The position numbers and the translations under genes are program-made. DNA of 64,000 nucleotides from Aotearoamyces nothofagi (Eukaryota > Ascomycota > Leotiomycetes > Leotiales > Tympanidaceae): assembly GCA_015345905.1 (NCBI GenBank), contig JADDTR010000001.1:1-64000 (forward strand). Direction: 5' to 3'. The notes beneath the pieces are model-generated. The model ran no database searches. It was not told the DNA's origin and was given only the letters and a program-made list of their open reading frames with translations. Every line of letters starts with the position of its first letter. Within the stretch, counting starts at the first letter, position 1. Positions 33,401-43,407 of this stretch are shown one piece after another.

Positions 33401-33509
33401 TACTTCATCAACACTTTCCTCATCCTCTTTATCAACATCCAGCAACTCGACGACAAGTAGATTCATCACTTCTACTAGTTCTACTTCTTCCACTACTACT
33501 CTTGTATAA
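30452..33509 (+). CDS. Secreted DUF1996 protein with three WSC domains
   Basis: Exons 30452-30533, 30583-30614, 30663-30789, 30840-30842 (a likely 3-nt micro-exon), 30896-30963, 31019-32093, 32142-32456, 32510-32758 and 32818-33509 give about 880 residues. A signal peptide (MMMNRHTCFVAAAIALTLVQ, cleavage near ALG-YW) leads into DUF1996: YWRMSCSIIQTGRVDPI, VSQHVHKIVGAS, DKSAYWTPQLYY, GMAVYYLGRG and SCWDGVNL. Three WSC domains follow, each with the Cys pattern GCYxxG/S, CxxFC or CAAYC, VEYGxECYCG and CGG; the first two are near-duplicates. The C-terminal quarter is a Ser/Thr tract encoded largely by TCA/TCG/TCC codons, without a clear membrane segment or GPI signal. WSC domains bind cell-wall glycans, so a secreted or wall-bound role is likely. 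Introns are 46-60 bp. Confidence 0.88.
33235..33385 (+). repeat. Serine-codon microsatellite
   Basis: An imperfect array of tcatcgtcatcctcg inside the last WSC-gene exon that encodes poly-serine. Its complement reads as Asp/Glu-rich and produces a long spurious antisense frame. Confidence 0.8.
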
Positions 33510-33952
33510 GCCAAAGGGACTTTTATGGCAACTTTTGAATAGATTTTACTGGGGTGGCCTATGGGGAGTTATAGCTCCGCATAATTTGGTGTATATCTGT
33601 ATTGACAATGATATCCGCATTGGTTTGGGTTATATTAAGAGGTTCATGAAAATATGTATGAAATATTTATTGCAATTAGAATTTAGAATTTAGAAAAAAA
33701 ATTCTTTTAGGATTTTAGTTTGAAGTTCAACCTTTGAACTTTGAACTATTGGTTCCTGGATCTTCTCTACTTTACTAAACCTAATGTCTTACTCACGAGC
33801 CACAATGCCCCATAAGCTCTATTAAAGTGATTGTGCAGGTTCCTCTAGTCCTGGCTATGTTCATGTTCTGAAATACCGTGTATCTAGATAATTCATAGCA
33901 ACTGTACGCCAGAACTGGCTAGTGCTGTAGAAAGATCGACTCGGCTTGTAGG
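33510..33952. other. Convergent spacer
   Basis: Between the WSC gene (+) and the RIB7-type gene (-). AT-rich near 33640-33720 (tagaatttagaatttagaaaaaaa), probably 3' UTR and polyadenylation region. No gene seen. Confidence 0.5.
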
Positions 33953-34813
33953 TCATGGTGTCCGAGCAAACCGTCCTGCCATCACCACATCCTCTCCCAT
34001 GGGTATCCACTTCACGCCTTCCAATCTCCCTACTTCCCTCTGACTGGCACCCTCTGCTCGCGGTGGACAGACACCGACACCGCCCTTTCCGAGCCACACC
34101 GGCGCCATGGTGACAATAACACTACTCACCAGCCGCTGGTTCTCGCGGCGCAAGAGATCCTCAATCACAGTTGCGCCGCCCTCGACCATCAAGCTTCCTA
34201 ACCCGCGCTCCTTCAGGCCCTCCAACAGCGCCTCCCACGCCACGCCCCGCGCGGTCCTCAGCCCCGCCACCACCACCACCTCGCCGCCGACAGCCTGCAC
34301 GACCTCTCTCCTCCGCCGGTCCAGCCGGGCCTCGCTCCCGGCATCGACAAGCCAAAGCGGCGGGCGGCCGGCCCTCTCTCGCGCAAGGCGCACGACCCGC
34401 GTCTGCGGCCGCACGCGCCAGCGCGCGCTCGGGTCCAGCACCACGGGGGTGGGCTGGGCGTCCCAGCCCAGCGCGCGCACGCCGTCGGCGCTGAACCTGC
34501 AATCCAGGCCCGGGTCGTCGGCCTCGGCCGTGTTCACGCCCACGAGGATGGCGGCGTGCGACGCGCGCAGGAAGTGCGTCATGGCTTTCGTCGACGCCCC
34601 CGACAGCGCTGTCTGCACCCCGCGTGAAACCGCGATCTGTGCGTCGAGCGAGCTGGCGTAGGTCAGGGTGAGGTGGAAGCTGGGACGCGGCGGGGCGGGT
34701 GGGCGTGCTGGGGCGGGTGGGAGGTAGGGTTGGAGGGAGGTACGGTGCGAGGTGGGGAGGGTGAGGGGGAGCGGCTCTGCGGGCGCAGTTGGGGGGGTCA
34801 GGATTGACGCCAT
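33953..34813 (-). CDS. RIB7: RIB7-type diaminohydroxyphosphoribosylamino-pyrimidine reductase
   Basis: A single-exon gene of 286 residues starting MASILTPPTAPAEPLPLTLP. It shows the RibD C-terminal reductase fold: PSFHLTLTYASSLDAQIAVS near residue 45, THFLRASHAAILVGVNTAEADDP (the GxxTxxxDxP-type NADPH site), then PTPVVLDPSARW, GLGSLMVEGGATVIEDLL (the late VEGG motif) and a final MGEDVVMAGRF. It should reduce 2,5-diamino-6-ribosylamino-4(3H)-pyrimidinone 5'-phosphate with NADPH, the second step of fungal riboflavin synthesis, in the cytosol. The length is near the yeast enzyme (about 245) plus a Pro-rich N-terminal extension. High GC with long antisense frames that are not genes. No other riboflavin gene is in the window. 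Confidence 0.92.
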   Translation of the reverse strand: MASILTPPTAPAEPLPLTLPTSHRTSLQPYLPPAPARPPAPPRPSFHLTLTYASSLDAQIAVSRGVQTALSGASTKAMTHFLRASHAAILVGVNTAEADDPGLDCRFSADGVRALGWDAQPTPVVLDPSARWRVRPQTRVVRLARERAGRPPLWLVDAGSEARLDRRRREVVQAVGGEVVVVAGLRTARGVAWEALLEGLKERGLGSLMVEGGATVIEDLLRRENQRLVSSVIVTMAPVWLGKGGVGVCPPRAEGASQREVGRLEGVKWIPMGEDVVMAGRFARTP

Positions 34814-35182
34814 TGTGAGAATGTGTGATGTTGTATGGTGGGTTAATAGGTGGTTGATGAGATATGGATGTTAGATAGGTCCGCTATGTCCACGTGACTT
34901 TTTAGTATATCACGTGATGATGTGGTATAGCATCCTAGTTTCGGACCAAAATCGGGTTGACGATTGTTGTAGACGGTATCCCTCTATTAGGGATTAGATT
35001 AAGTAAAAGGTATTGTATAATAGTCGGTATATAGAGGCAGGCAAAGGAGCTTAATTAATATACGTTTACATCGTGATCATTTCACTTGAAACAGGAAACA
35101 AAGGTTAAGTAAGGAACGAGATTAAGGAGCGACAGGTTGTATTAAATCACCTTTCTAACTATCTGATGTTGTCCTGAGGCTC
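34814..35182. other. Intergenic; promoter of the RIB7-type gene
   Basis: AT-rich in its middle. The word cacgtga/cacgtgat occurs twice at about 34891-34918, a possible E-box-like regulator site. No gene seen. Confidence 0.4.
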
Positions 35183-35710
35183 CTACCAGATATTGCCATC
35201 GAGATAGGCATAAGGTGGTATGCCTGTAGCTGCTGTATACTGGGCGGTAGGAAACATATCAGGAGCTTGGACATGTCCCATGTTCATGCATGTAGTAATG
35301 CTTGGATCCATCAATGTTGGTGTTTCCTGTAGCAGCTGGTTTCCTGTTTTGAATGGGCCTACACCAAACTGACCCGAGGCAGACTGGCCTGCATCAAACT
35401 GGCTAGACTCGAACTGACCTACACCAAACTGGCCTGTATAAAGCTGGCTTGTGAACTGACTGGCATTGAGCAGATCTGTCCCACTCTGGCCTACACCAAA
35501 TTGGCCAGTACCCAACTGATCGATATCAAGCTGACCTGCTCCTAACTGGCCGGCACCGAACTGGTCTGCAGTTGACTGGCTTGCGCTGAACCCGCCCATC
35601 TCAAATTGACCAGGAAGAAAGCATGGACCAGAGCCAAAGTCCTTAGCAGATCCAGTCTTTCCATATGTTCCAAAGGTCTCATCCGATGCTTGGTCGATCT
35701 GTACTGCGCT
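35183..35710 (-). CDS. Gly-Gln pentapeptide-repeat protein, 5' end unclear
   Basis: From the ATG at 35599 the frame gives 138 residues: MGGFSASQSTADQFGAGQ followed by about 15 copies of a five-residue unit xGQ(F/L)G (for example GAGQL, GTGQF, GVGQS), then a non-repeat tail ending YAYLDGNIW. The frame is open upstream to 35710 (TYGKTGSAKDFGSGPCFLPG), where an acceptor-like gacag occurs, so an earlier exon is likely. No catalytic domain, signal peptide or membrane segment is seen. The repeat is not the A(N/D)LxF pentapeptide family. At DNA level the unit is visible as caaactg.cc. words at 15-bp steps. It may be a structural, phase-separating or surface protein; function unknown. Confidence 0.5.
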   Translation of the reverse strand, partial: SAVQIDQASDETFGTYGKTGSAKDFGSGPCFLPGQFEMGGFSASQSTADQFGAGQLGAGQLDIDQLGTGQFGVGQSGTDLLNASQFTSQLYTGQFGVGQFESSQFDAGQSASGQFGVGPFKTGNQLLQETPTLMDPSITTCMNMGHVQAPDMFPTAQYTAATGIPPYAYLDGNIW

Positions 35711-36216
35711 CTGTCAAGCGGTTGCTGTCTTTTGAAGCTTCTATGTACGTTGTTGAAAAGTGGGGCGAACGAGGGCAATGAGGGCGACAGGTGGTGAAAA
35801 TCAAGCCAGTCGAGCTGGAGCCTTATCAAAAAATGCCTCGGAACAGCAGCAATTTTGGCGAGGAAGAAGGTCCGGTGGACACTGGAATCGACCGAGTCTT
35901 TATCTTTCCATGCTCCTCGGAATGAGAGGGCAGGGGGGGCCGATTTCGAGGGCGATAATCGGCCGTGTTGTAGAGACGAGGCTCCAACTTGCAGCTAGCA
36001 CCTCACTTCCCCAGCCTTTGGATAGCCATCCATCCCACCACCCTCTCTCGCATTCTGGAATGTCGATGTCGATACTACAACGCGAGCCTGTAGAGCCATA
36101 CCAAGGGCCTCCACAGCCTTGCAAAGCGTCCCTGTGCCTTCGATGCATAGCATTCATACATGTAGTCGCTATGGGTGAGTATGATGTATGATAACGCGGT
36201 TCACGCGGTATAATTC
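35711..36216. other. Intergenic; no gene seen
   Basis: Upstream of the repeat protein and downstream of the dehydrogenase. Open frames overlap in both directions without a domain. A first exon of the repeat protein may lie in the first 150 bases. Confidence 0.4.
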
Positions 36217-37484
36217 TTAACAGTTACCCAGTCCTTTTTGCTTCCAGTTCCTAATAAGCTCCTGTAACCACGACGGGAACCCCCGGATCCCACTCACGGC
36301 ACCTAGACTCGCTGGTATGATCAGCTGACCACTGTTGGCCACTAAGAGCTGCTTCACAATTGCATCCGCCACTCTTTCAGGCTCAAGCACCGGGGATTTA
36401 AAGGTAGGGTTCGCTATCAAGGGCGCGACGAGTGCTGTGCGAACCCACCATGGATGTACGATACTGTAGGATAGGTTAACGTTGTTTCCTTGCACATCCA
36501 CTTAAAGTGATAGCGATAGAAAGGGCAGATACTCACGTCGTTCTAACTTTACCAGCACCATATCTGCCCTTTAATTCCGCCGTCAGTCCCTCGTGAAACG
36601 CCAATGCGCTTGCCTTTGTGCACGAATAATCAACATTCCGTGCCAGGACCACAAAGCTCGCAATACTCGCAACCGTGACGACTACAGGGTAAATGTCAGC
36701 AAACAGTTCATAAGTCATCATGTTTGAAGAGATATTGATACTCGAAATATATGTCGAGCTCATTCTGTCCCTGGGTTTATACTTAGGCGGCACGTACCAT
36801 GACCATGATTCTGCTTAACCATTGCCGGCAAAAACTCCTTCACTGTCAAAAAGTGCGAGATGGTATTAACCTCGAACGTCCTCCTGATCTCATCCTCTGT
36901 CTCGTCCAAAATTGTCTTCCAAGTCCCAATCCCCGCATTATTAACTAGCACCGTCGGATCCCCGTGCGATGCACGGATTTCAGCTGCTGCAGCACGGATC
37001 TCGGCGGATTTGGTAATGTCGACTTTGTAGAAGATCACATTCGACGCTGGAGATATTCGTATAAGAATATTGCAATACACGAGACTGACATTGAAGATAG
37101 CATGGGAAGGAACTTACGGAGCGCCGATTTCGAAGGTGTGATATCGAACACGATAACTTTCGCTGCGGTCGGGGAAAGGCGCTGGGCAAGCAGCTCTCCA
37201 ATTCCACCTGATCCGCCAGTGATTAATACGATTTCCTGGCCGTTTCGCCATGGGTCGTGCTTGAAGTTGTTTAGAACGGCTTGTGAGAGGTATTTGCTCG
37301 CTCTCTTGTAGACGCCAATACTCAGCAGGAATTTGAGCCATAATATGAATTTCTTTGATCCTACGACACTTTGGAGTCTTGCTGGCAATAATAATAATAC
37401 TCGTTGTGGTTGGTACAGAAGAGTGAATAAAAGCGGACCCGTGATGAGTGGTTCTAAGGCGGCACGTCTGATAGCTACCGACAT
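36217..37484 (-). CDS. Short-chain dehydrogenase/reductase, retinol-dehydrogenase-like
   Basis: Exons 37484-37118, 37046-36798, 36681-36537 and 36463-36217 give 335 residues. The N-terminus is hydrophobic (PLITGPLLFTLLYQPQRVLL; FILWLKFLLSIG), suggesting an ER or lipid-droplet membrane anchor. The Rossmann fold shows EIVLITGGSGGIGELLAQRL (TGxxxGxG), FYKVDIT, VLVNNAGIG (NNAG), the catalytic Ser in TVASIASF, and YSCTK (YxxxK). Introns are 71, 116 and 73 bp, and each junction restores a family motif (NHGHVVTVASIAS, VRTTIVHPWW). The layout matches the SDR16C group (RDH10/DHRS3-like), which oxidises or reduces lipid-like alcohols with NAD(P). The precise substrate in fungi is unknown. No clear pathway partner adjoins it. 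Confidence 0.9.
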
Positions 37485-37883
37485 TGCTGTTTGGGGATAT
37501 TTCTGTGCAGCTCAACCACCTGTTTCAATCCTTATGAGAAACGTAAATATGTTTTCGCACAGAAGATGCGGTGGTAAGTTTAGTCTACAAGTATCTAGAG
37601 TGTTACTGATGGTTTACTAGACACATGTAGTTCTTAGGACGCGGCAGGCATGCACCTACATACTTTTCTACAGTACTGTACTTGTACATCGATACTTTGG
37701 GTCAGCAAAAGCCGAATCATACCACATTCACGGACACCGAGGCAGACGAGATTATCTTGAAATTTGACTCCCGATCTTCCCCCATTTCCAAAATAAGACA
37801 CTAGATCGCCATCAATGGACATACAATTATTCGCGGGTGGGTGATAGTATTAATATATGGAATCGGCAGATCCAGCTCTATTA
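37485..37883. other. Spacer between the dehydrogenase and the anion transporter
   Basis: Promoter of the dehydrogenase and 3' end of the transporter gene. No open frame of interest. Confidence 0.45.
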
Positions 37884-39981
37884 TTATCGATGTTGCCGGC
37901 TAAAACTCCGCCGACTCATACCCGGTTGCATCTCAATTGACTCTCCCAATTGTCCACCTTTTCGTTCAGATTTCCAGCTTTCTCTTCGTTTCATACCGAC
38001 ACCGGGCCCTTCGCCTCTCTCTACAAGTTCGTCGCTATCAGTCCTGTCGGTGAAAAGCCCATCTTGTGTAGATCCTGGTCTGGAAATGACGCCAATCTGT
38101 TCGTCACTTATCTGGTCCAGGTCCTCAGAACTTTCACCGAAGTTTCCACCTACTGATATCATCGTGAATGGACTCGCAGTAGGCGCATCAAGAAGACTGA
38201 GTTCTTCTTGGGTGAACCATCTTGGGAGCACAAATGTCCGGAACGGAATGAGTAATAGGATTATAATAGGAAATCCAACAGCCGCAATTGTCTGAGTGAT
38301 TGCGAAAGTTGCACCAAAACCAATCAGTTGTATCCCTACGAAAACCCAGATTGCCAAACGACGTTGGATACCCTTGAGGGGCTCTGCTTTCGGCGTGAGC
38401 GTTTTATCCCGTGCTAGGAATAGTAATTTGGCAGTAATGCCATTTCCTTCAAGTGCCTGAACTCCCATAACAAGGAAGAGACCTGCCAAGACGCCTTGAG
38501 GTATGAGGTGTAGAACAACAAGTAGTGGTCCGGTCATAGTACCGAGCGTGAGAATGCCTTGAGCAAGGTTTGAAACCCGTTGCTCCACAACGTGGTCAAC
38601 CTTCGTGATAACGTGACCCTTACTGTTACCTTCTTCCCCGGGATCGGAGACGACCTTAGTAACGCATAGAGCATCAGTGTGAAATGGGGCTTGGGGAATA
38701 AGCCCGTTAGGAAAAGGGATGCCCAGGAGTCCAGCGACTCCTGTTGTAAGACCAAGCAAGAAGAGGTCCCAGTGAAACCCTGCCGGCTTTCGCAGAGGAA
38801 ACTCTGTGCCCTGGGCGATCAACGAAGATACTGACAATAGTCAGCATAAACTAAGCTAGATGAGAATCACCTTTACCATTGTGATCAAAGTAAAAAAGTA
38901 CTGTAAGTAATATCGCGAATGGAAATGCAATGAAAATGTCTCCAACGGTTATATTCCAAAAGTGTATAAGCCACCCTCGATCTTGTGTCGGAAAGAAAGC
39001 CTTATTGGTAGGTAGAGTATTTAGGTCAACGTCTGCCATTCGTCCAATGTGAACGAATCCCGTAAAGAAGATGACCGTTAGAGGAGTGCCATAGTCCTTG
39101 ACAAACACTCTTACGTAGTGTTGGAATAATGAACAGCCACCTATGACACCGCAAGTATATCCACACCCAAGCACAAGCAAGGCAACCATAACTGAAAGAA
39201 AGAATGCTTCCCCGGATCCTTGGTTGGAGAGAACCTGGATACCTTTCTGGAGGTAAATAAAGGCGACATAGAAGCCGAATATATCGCAAGAGAACCGCGT
39301 AACATACTTAAGGGCATTACACGCATTTGTAAACGCCAAGAACCAATGCATCACCAACGACCACAGTCCAATCCAGCACATGAAAGCAAAATAATTCGTC
39401 CCTGTCGGAGTTATAATATCATAGACAGTATAGTTGAAGACCGTAATAGGACCAGTAACACCCACAATAACCAGTGGCTGCGCAGCCAGTACCGAAAACA
39501 CCACCGCGCCTAATACAGAGGCTAGCAGCACCTCATTGACGCCGTAACTCTCATTCGTTTTCGTAAACATATCCAGAGAGAAAGCAAGTGCAGGCAGGAT
39601 ATTCGCAAAGTACATGTAGACAGTCGCAGGTATAACTCGATAATCCCAAGCATCAGTCCAATCGCTAATGTAGAATGGAATGCGTCGCTTCACGTCGTTG
39701 ATCATGCCTTTGAAGAGCTGAATTTTATACCATTTCGAAGCATGGCTTTTGCTGCCTGCCCGACCTCTCGATAAACTTGTGTTCGGCCTGGTGAAGTCTC
39801 CTTCTCTGGTATTTCTATACGAATTCTTGCCATGGCGGGATGGGACAAACGACCGTCCGCTATCAGCGGGTGGTGTAGTCGTTTGCTGCCGTTGGCTTGG
39901 GGCGGAGGCCCGATCTTGATGTACTTGGCTTGTCGGAAGAGAGTGTGAGATGGTCGGCGTCATAATTGTTTGTTTAGTCAT
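37884..39981 (-). CDS. BOR1-like borate/anion exchanger (HCO3- transporter family)
   Basis: Exons 39981-38877 and 38830-37884 (46-bp intron joining FYFDHN to VSSLIAQ) give 683 residues. A Ser/Thr/Arg-rich cytosolic N-terminus of about 90 residues leads to FKGMINDVKRRIPFYISDWTD, the typical entry of the SLC4/BOR family. Membrane segments follow with QPLVIVGVTGPITVFNYTVY, GWLIHFWNITVGDIFIAFPF, HWDLFLLGLTTGVAGLLGIP and PNGLIPQAPFHTDAL (the family's PNG-IPQAP-H motif). The C-terminal cytosolic tail of about 80 residues is acidic and Ser-rich. Fungal members export borate from the cell and may also affect vacuolar sorting; plasma or vacuolar membrane is expected. Two in-frame ATGs lie at the start (codons 1 and 7). 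Confidence 0.93.
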
Positions 39982-40370
39982 TCCCCATCTGCAAATAGGT
40001 GAAGTGGGGAAAGTGTCGCGAGTATAAAGGCCGAGATAATGAAAGGGATATCTCGGAGGCCATTGATGCGATTGACATCTGGCAGATTCACTGCGGCGGG
40101 TACCTTAAGGCTTAATCGTTCTTCCGACAGACTCCCAAGGTAGTGTTGATTAGCTTAGCGAACCTTGGGGTATTTTAGCTTTCGGCTTTACAAGCGGCCC
40201 GGCTTTCTCGTATTGGCCTCTTCCTGGAGAAATTTGAAAATATCTATATTCTAAATTGTTCATGTTTTTCTATAGTTCTATAGTGGAAGTTCATGAAAGT
40301 CATTGGATATCGTTAAACACTGCTATAAAGCGCAGGTACGTTATAAGCTTCAAGCTTCAAGCCTCAGGCC
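39982..40370. other. Spacer; BOR1-like promoter and lipase 3' end
   Basis: No gene. Near 40347-40380 the words aagcttcaagcttcaagcc and tcaggcctcaggcctc form short tandem repeats adjoining the stop codon of the next gene. Confidence 0.5.
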
Positions 40371-42592
40371 TCAGGCCTCTGCTTGTACTGCAAGCACTAC
40401 CCTTCTGGTCGCATCATCCTTAACCCATTGCTCGATCCTATCACCCACATCACCAACCAAGCTCTCATACTGAGGACCTGGAAAAAACAGGCCGCAATGT
40501 GCCCCGACTTCATCTACACCCTCCATGTAAACCCTAACCCAGCAGGTGTCTTGCTTCCCATTTAAGTCAGACGGTAAGAGACAGAACTTCCTATCTCTTT
40601 TCGGCTTATCTGCTTTCTCAGAAGCCAGTTTTTCAACCACAGGGGTTGGGTTTATTGTCAAATTACGCTTCTCTTCCTCTTTTTCTTCTTTTAGTCGTAG
40701 TTTCTGTTCTTCCTTCAACTGCTTCTCTTGCATCTGACGTGCCTTCTTTTCACGCTTCTCGATGAGTTTACGGCGATCTTTAATGGCGTTCTCGCGATCT
40801 TTAACAGCTTGATTGTATGCTTTGGTCACACGCTTTTGCTCTTTTTCTGCGATCCTTCGTTCATCTTTGTCAGTGTAAAGGTCAAGATCGAGCTGTTGAG
40901 GCTCCACTGGCACCGATGGAATCGCCGGTAATGAGGCTTCTGATGTCATCTTCTGGACCCCAGAGTCAGAGATTTGCGGTTCTTTGGTAACTTGAGTGGA
41001 AGTAGCATCGCTACTGACGGGTTGTTCTTCGATATCGTCCGAGATGGGCATTGAATCTATATGGCGCATTGCCGGAGGCCCATCCGATTCGGAATCTTGT
41101 ACCCCTGAAGCTTCACCAAGGTTGTGCATCTGAGCTTCAACTGCCGAGATATCCAATGCTTCCTCGAGCCCGTTTTTGGTAACTACTGGGTCATTTGGAC
41201 CTTCGACAAAGATACTCGGAGTTGGGGTTGTAGATCGGCTAGTCGAGATGCTTATATTTTCCCTTCCAGTTTCAGCCGGATTTAGCTGTCCGTCTTTGTC
41301 CAATACTTGCCCTGGTGCTATTTTTGGCTTCTTCGGTATACCAGTGCTAGCGGTATAATAATTGATGAATCGAACGCGCCGATTGAATTTATCGTAATTT
41401 GCAGTGTTTCCGCCAGATATCTCGTCCACATCCTCTAAAGCACGTATTCTTGAATATCGATTCTTTAGGCCTTGATAGTCTGCAAGGCATCCACCAAACT
41501 CAATGTGTGACATGAAGTATTCTTTTGTAGCGGCCGTCAAGCCATCAGAGTGTTTATTAACGAAATGTAAGAGCTTTCCCCATCCTGTCCGCTCTGGTAT
41601 ATGTATATCATTCGGAAAGGGCGGATCAAAATACGGGTCGTTTGCGGGTACTGTATAAAGCGATGATGTACGGCTCTGGCTCGGACTTAGATGAGTAGAA
41701 GATGCTGCTGAGACGTCGGGAGATAAAGAATGTGCACGGGAAACGGGTGCAGAGGTCATAGCCTGCGAAGCAGGTGTGCTTGAACCACTAGGCGTTGTGG
41801 AGCTATTTTGTGACGCTTGACTAGAGCCGGGAGGTTCTGGTGCTGGGCGGAAAAGACTTGCTATACCACTAGTCACAAGGCCGGGATGCATTCCTAGAAA
41901 AGGTGTATCAAAGCTGATGGTGCCAAGGATTTGATGTTGAAATGGCTGCGCACTTTCAGGATCCGTAGGAGGCATGAGAGCCACTTCCGCCGCTAAAAGA
42001 CCACCCATACTATGTCCAATCAATACCACATCGATTAAAGGTCCCTCGTGAGGTTGAAGCCTATGAATAGGCATATTAGAATTGGTCTCCTACGTAGAAA
42101 TCCTTACGGTACTCACCAGCTACTGAAATCATCCCTCGCATGCTCAATCGGCCTTCTGGATTTATACCTTGGGTAGATCTTCGTGTGAACCACATGTGTC
42201 TCTGCCATGGTAATGCTAAGGAGGTTGTGAGCATGTGCAGGAAAGCTCTGAAAGCTTGTCTCGTTGCCCATAAACCCATGTATGAAGACAAGCAAAAGAG
42301 TCCTCCTGCCATCTCGCGTCGACTCTGATGGGACCAGGGACTGTGTTGAAGAAGATCTTGGGTCGCGAGAGTGCCATTGTTCAGAGATTATATCGCTTCT
42401 TTCCAGGTCCGCGGAAGAATAGGGAGGAGGGGCCCCATGGATAGGGGCCCGAGGAGGGAGTGGAGGAGGAGCGCGCCGTTGAGGTTTGGCAGGCGGTAGT
42501 GCTTGTGGTTCAATGTGGTCGTGATCTTGAATTGCTTCTGGCTCGAGGTAATCAAAATCATTTTGGCTATTCGATAAGGTTTCTTTCGCCAT
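40371..42592 (-). CDS. Alpha/beta-hydrolase, DUF676/lipase-like
   Basis: Exons 42592-42117 and 42060-40371 (56-bp intron) give 721 residues. The N-terminal 95 residues are Pro/Ser-rich. The hydrolase core has LLLVFIHGFMGNETSF (oxyanion strand and HG motif, near 105) and VVLIGHSMGGLLAAE, with the nucleophile Ser at about 176. After the core come a Ser/Thr-rich low-complexity region, a KDERRIAEKEQKR-type charged coiled coil (about residues 565-640) and a conserved end, QDTCWVRVYMEGVDEVGAHC, which also gives the acid/His part of the fold. Proteins of this layout occur across ascomycetes and are annotated as DUF676-like or PGAP1-like hydrolases, probably acting on lipids. Substrate and location are unknown; no signal peptide or membrane span is seen. 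Confidence 0.85.
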
Positions 42593-43407
42593 GTTAGTAG
42601 ATGGCAGGTACTCCTGCGACTATACGCAGATATGGGATAAGGAATTCATCTGTGAAATGGAACGATGTATTGCCCAAAATTCTTGCAAGCCGGTAAAAGC
42701 GGTTATGGGGGGTGGAGAGGGTGGATAGGGTGGATAGCGGGGATAGCTCACCAGTTATCGATAGGAGTTGAGAACCTTACGGCTCGGAGGAACTGCTACC
42801 CCGTAAGCGAGGGACCGCAGTTCACTAATTAAGGCAAAGCCTCTATACTAGCAGGCCGTCGCTCCTCTGACGCTAGGAGCTGTCGACATTTCCTTGGCGC
42901 CCTCGCTGCTGCTGCAAGAATCTCACTGTCGCCAGTGAGCATCGTCACTACAAGTCACTGGTTAACGCAACTTTGCGGCCCAGAGGCTCCTTGATTGCAT
43001 AGAACTTCTTAGCTCTCGCGCAGATGGAACTCAATCAGGCATCTCATCCTTAAAGTAACCGCAGATCTTGCCCAGCGCAGCTTTGCTGCTAAAGAAAGTC
43101 TTCGTTTCAGGTCGCAGCCTGCCTTCCCAATCCCCAACTTTTCTGGTCCTCATCGAGGCACCTCCAGCATCCAACGTTGAGCCGATCCTCGGCTTCCCAA
43201 ACTTCAAGCGCATTCATCCTCCACACTTCGGTATACCCCCTTGTCAGCGGCAATATAAACCCGCTTCTTGGCCCTCCTCCCTCCAGTCGATATGGCCCCG
43301 CGTCAAGCAGAACGAAACATCCGAAAAGTTGAGCGGCAACGCTCAATGCCCCAAGACGAAAGTAAAATAAGCTATTCACGCTGGTCGTGTACTTTGACTG
43401 ATCGTTG
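42593..43407. other. Divergent promoter region
   Basis: Lies between the hydrolase (-) and the DUF7924-type gene (+). It contains a small ggataggg/ggatagcgg tandem at 42715-42745. Overlapping frames at 43068-43544 on both strands appear to be chance. Confidence 0.4.

Noticed and set aside
32909-33514. 201-codon Asp/Glu-rich antisense frame
   Set aside because: Complement of the serine-codon microsatellite in the WSC gene.
34161-34661. Antisense and out-of-frame ORFs across the RIB7-type gene
   Set aside because: Composition artefact of GC-rich DNA; the minus frame carries the reductase motifs.
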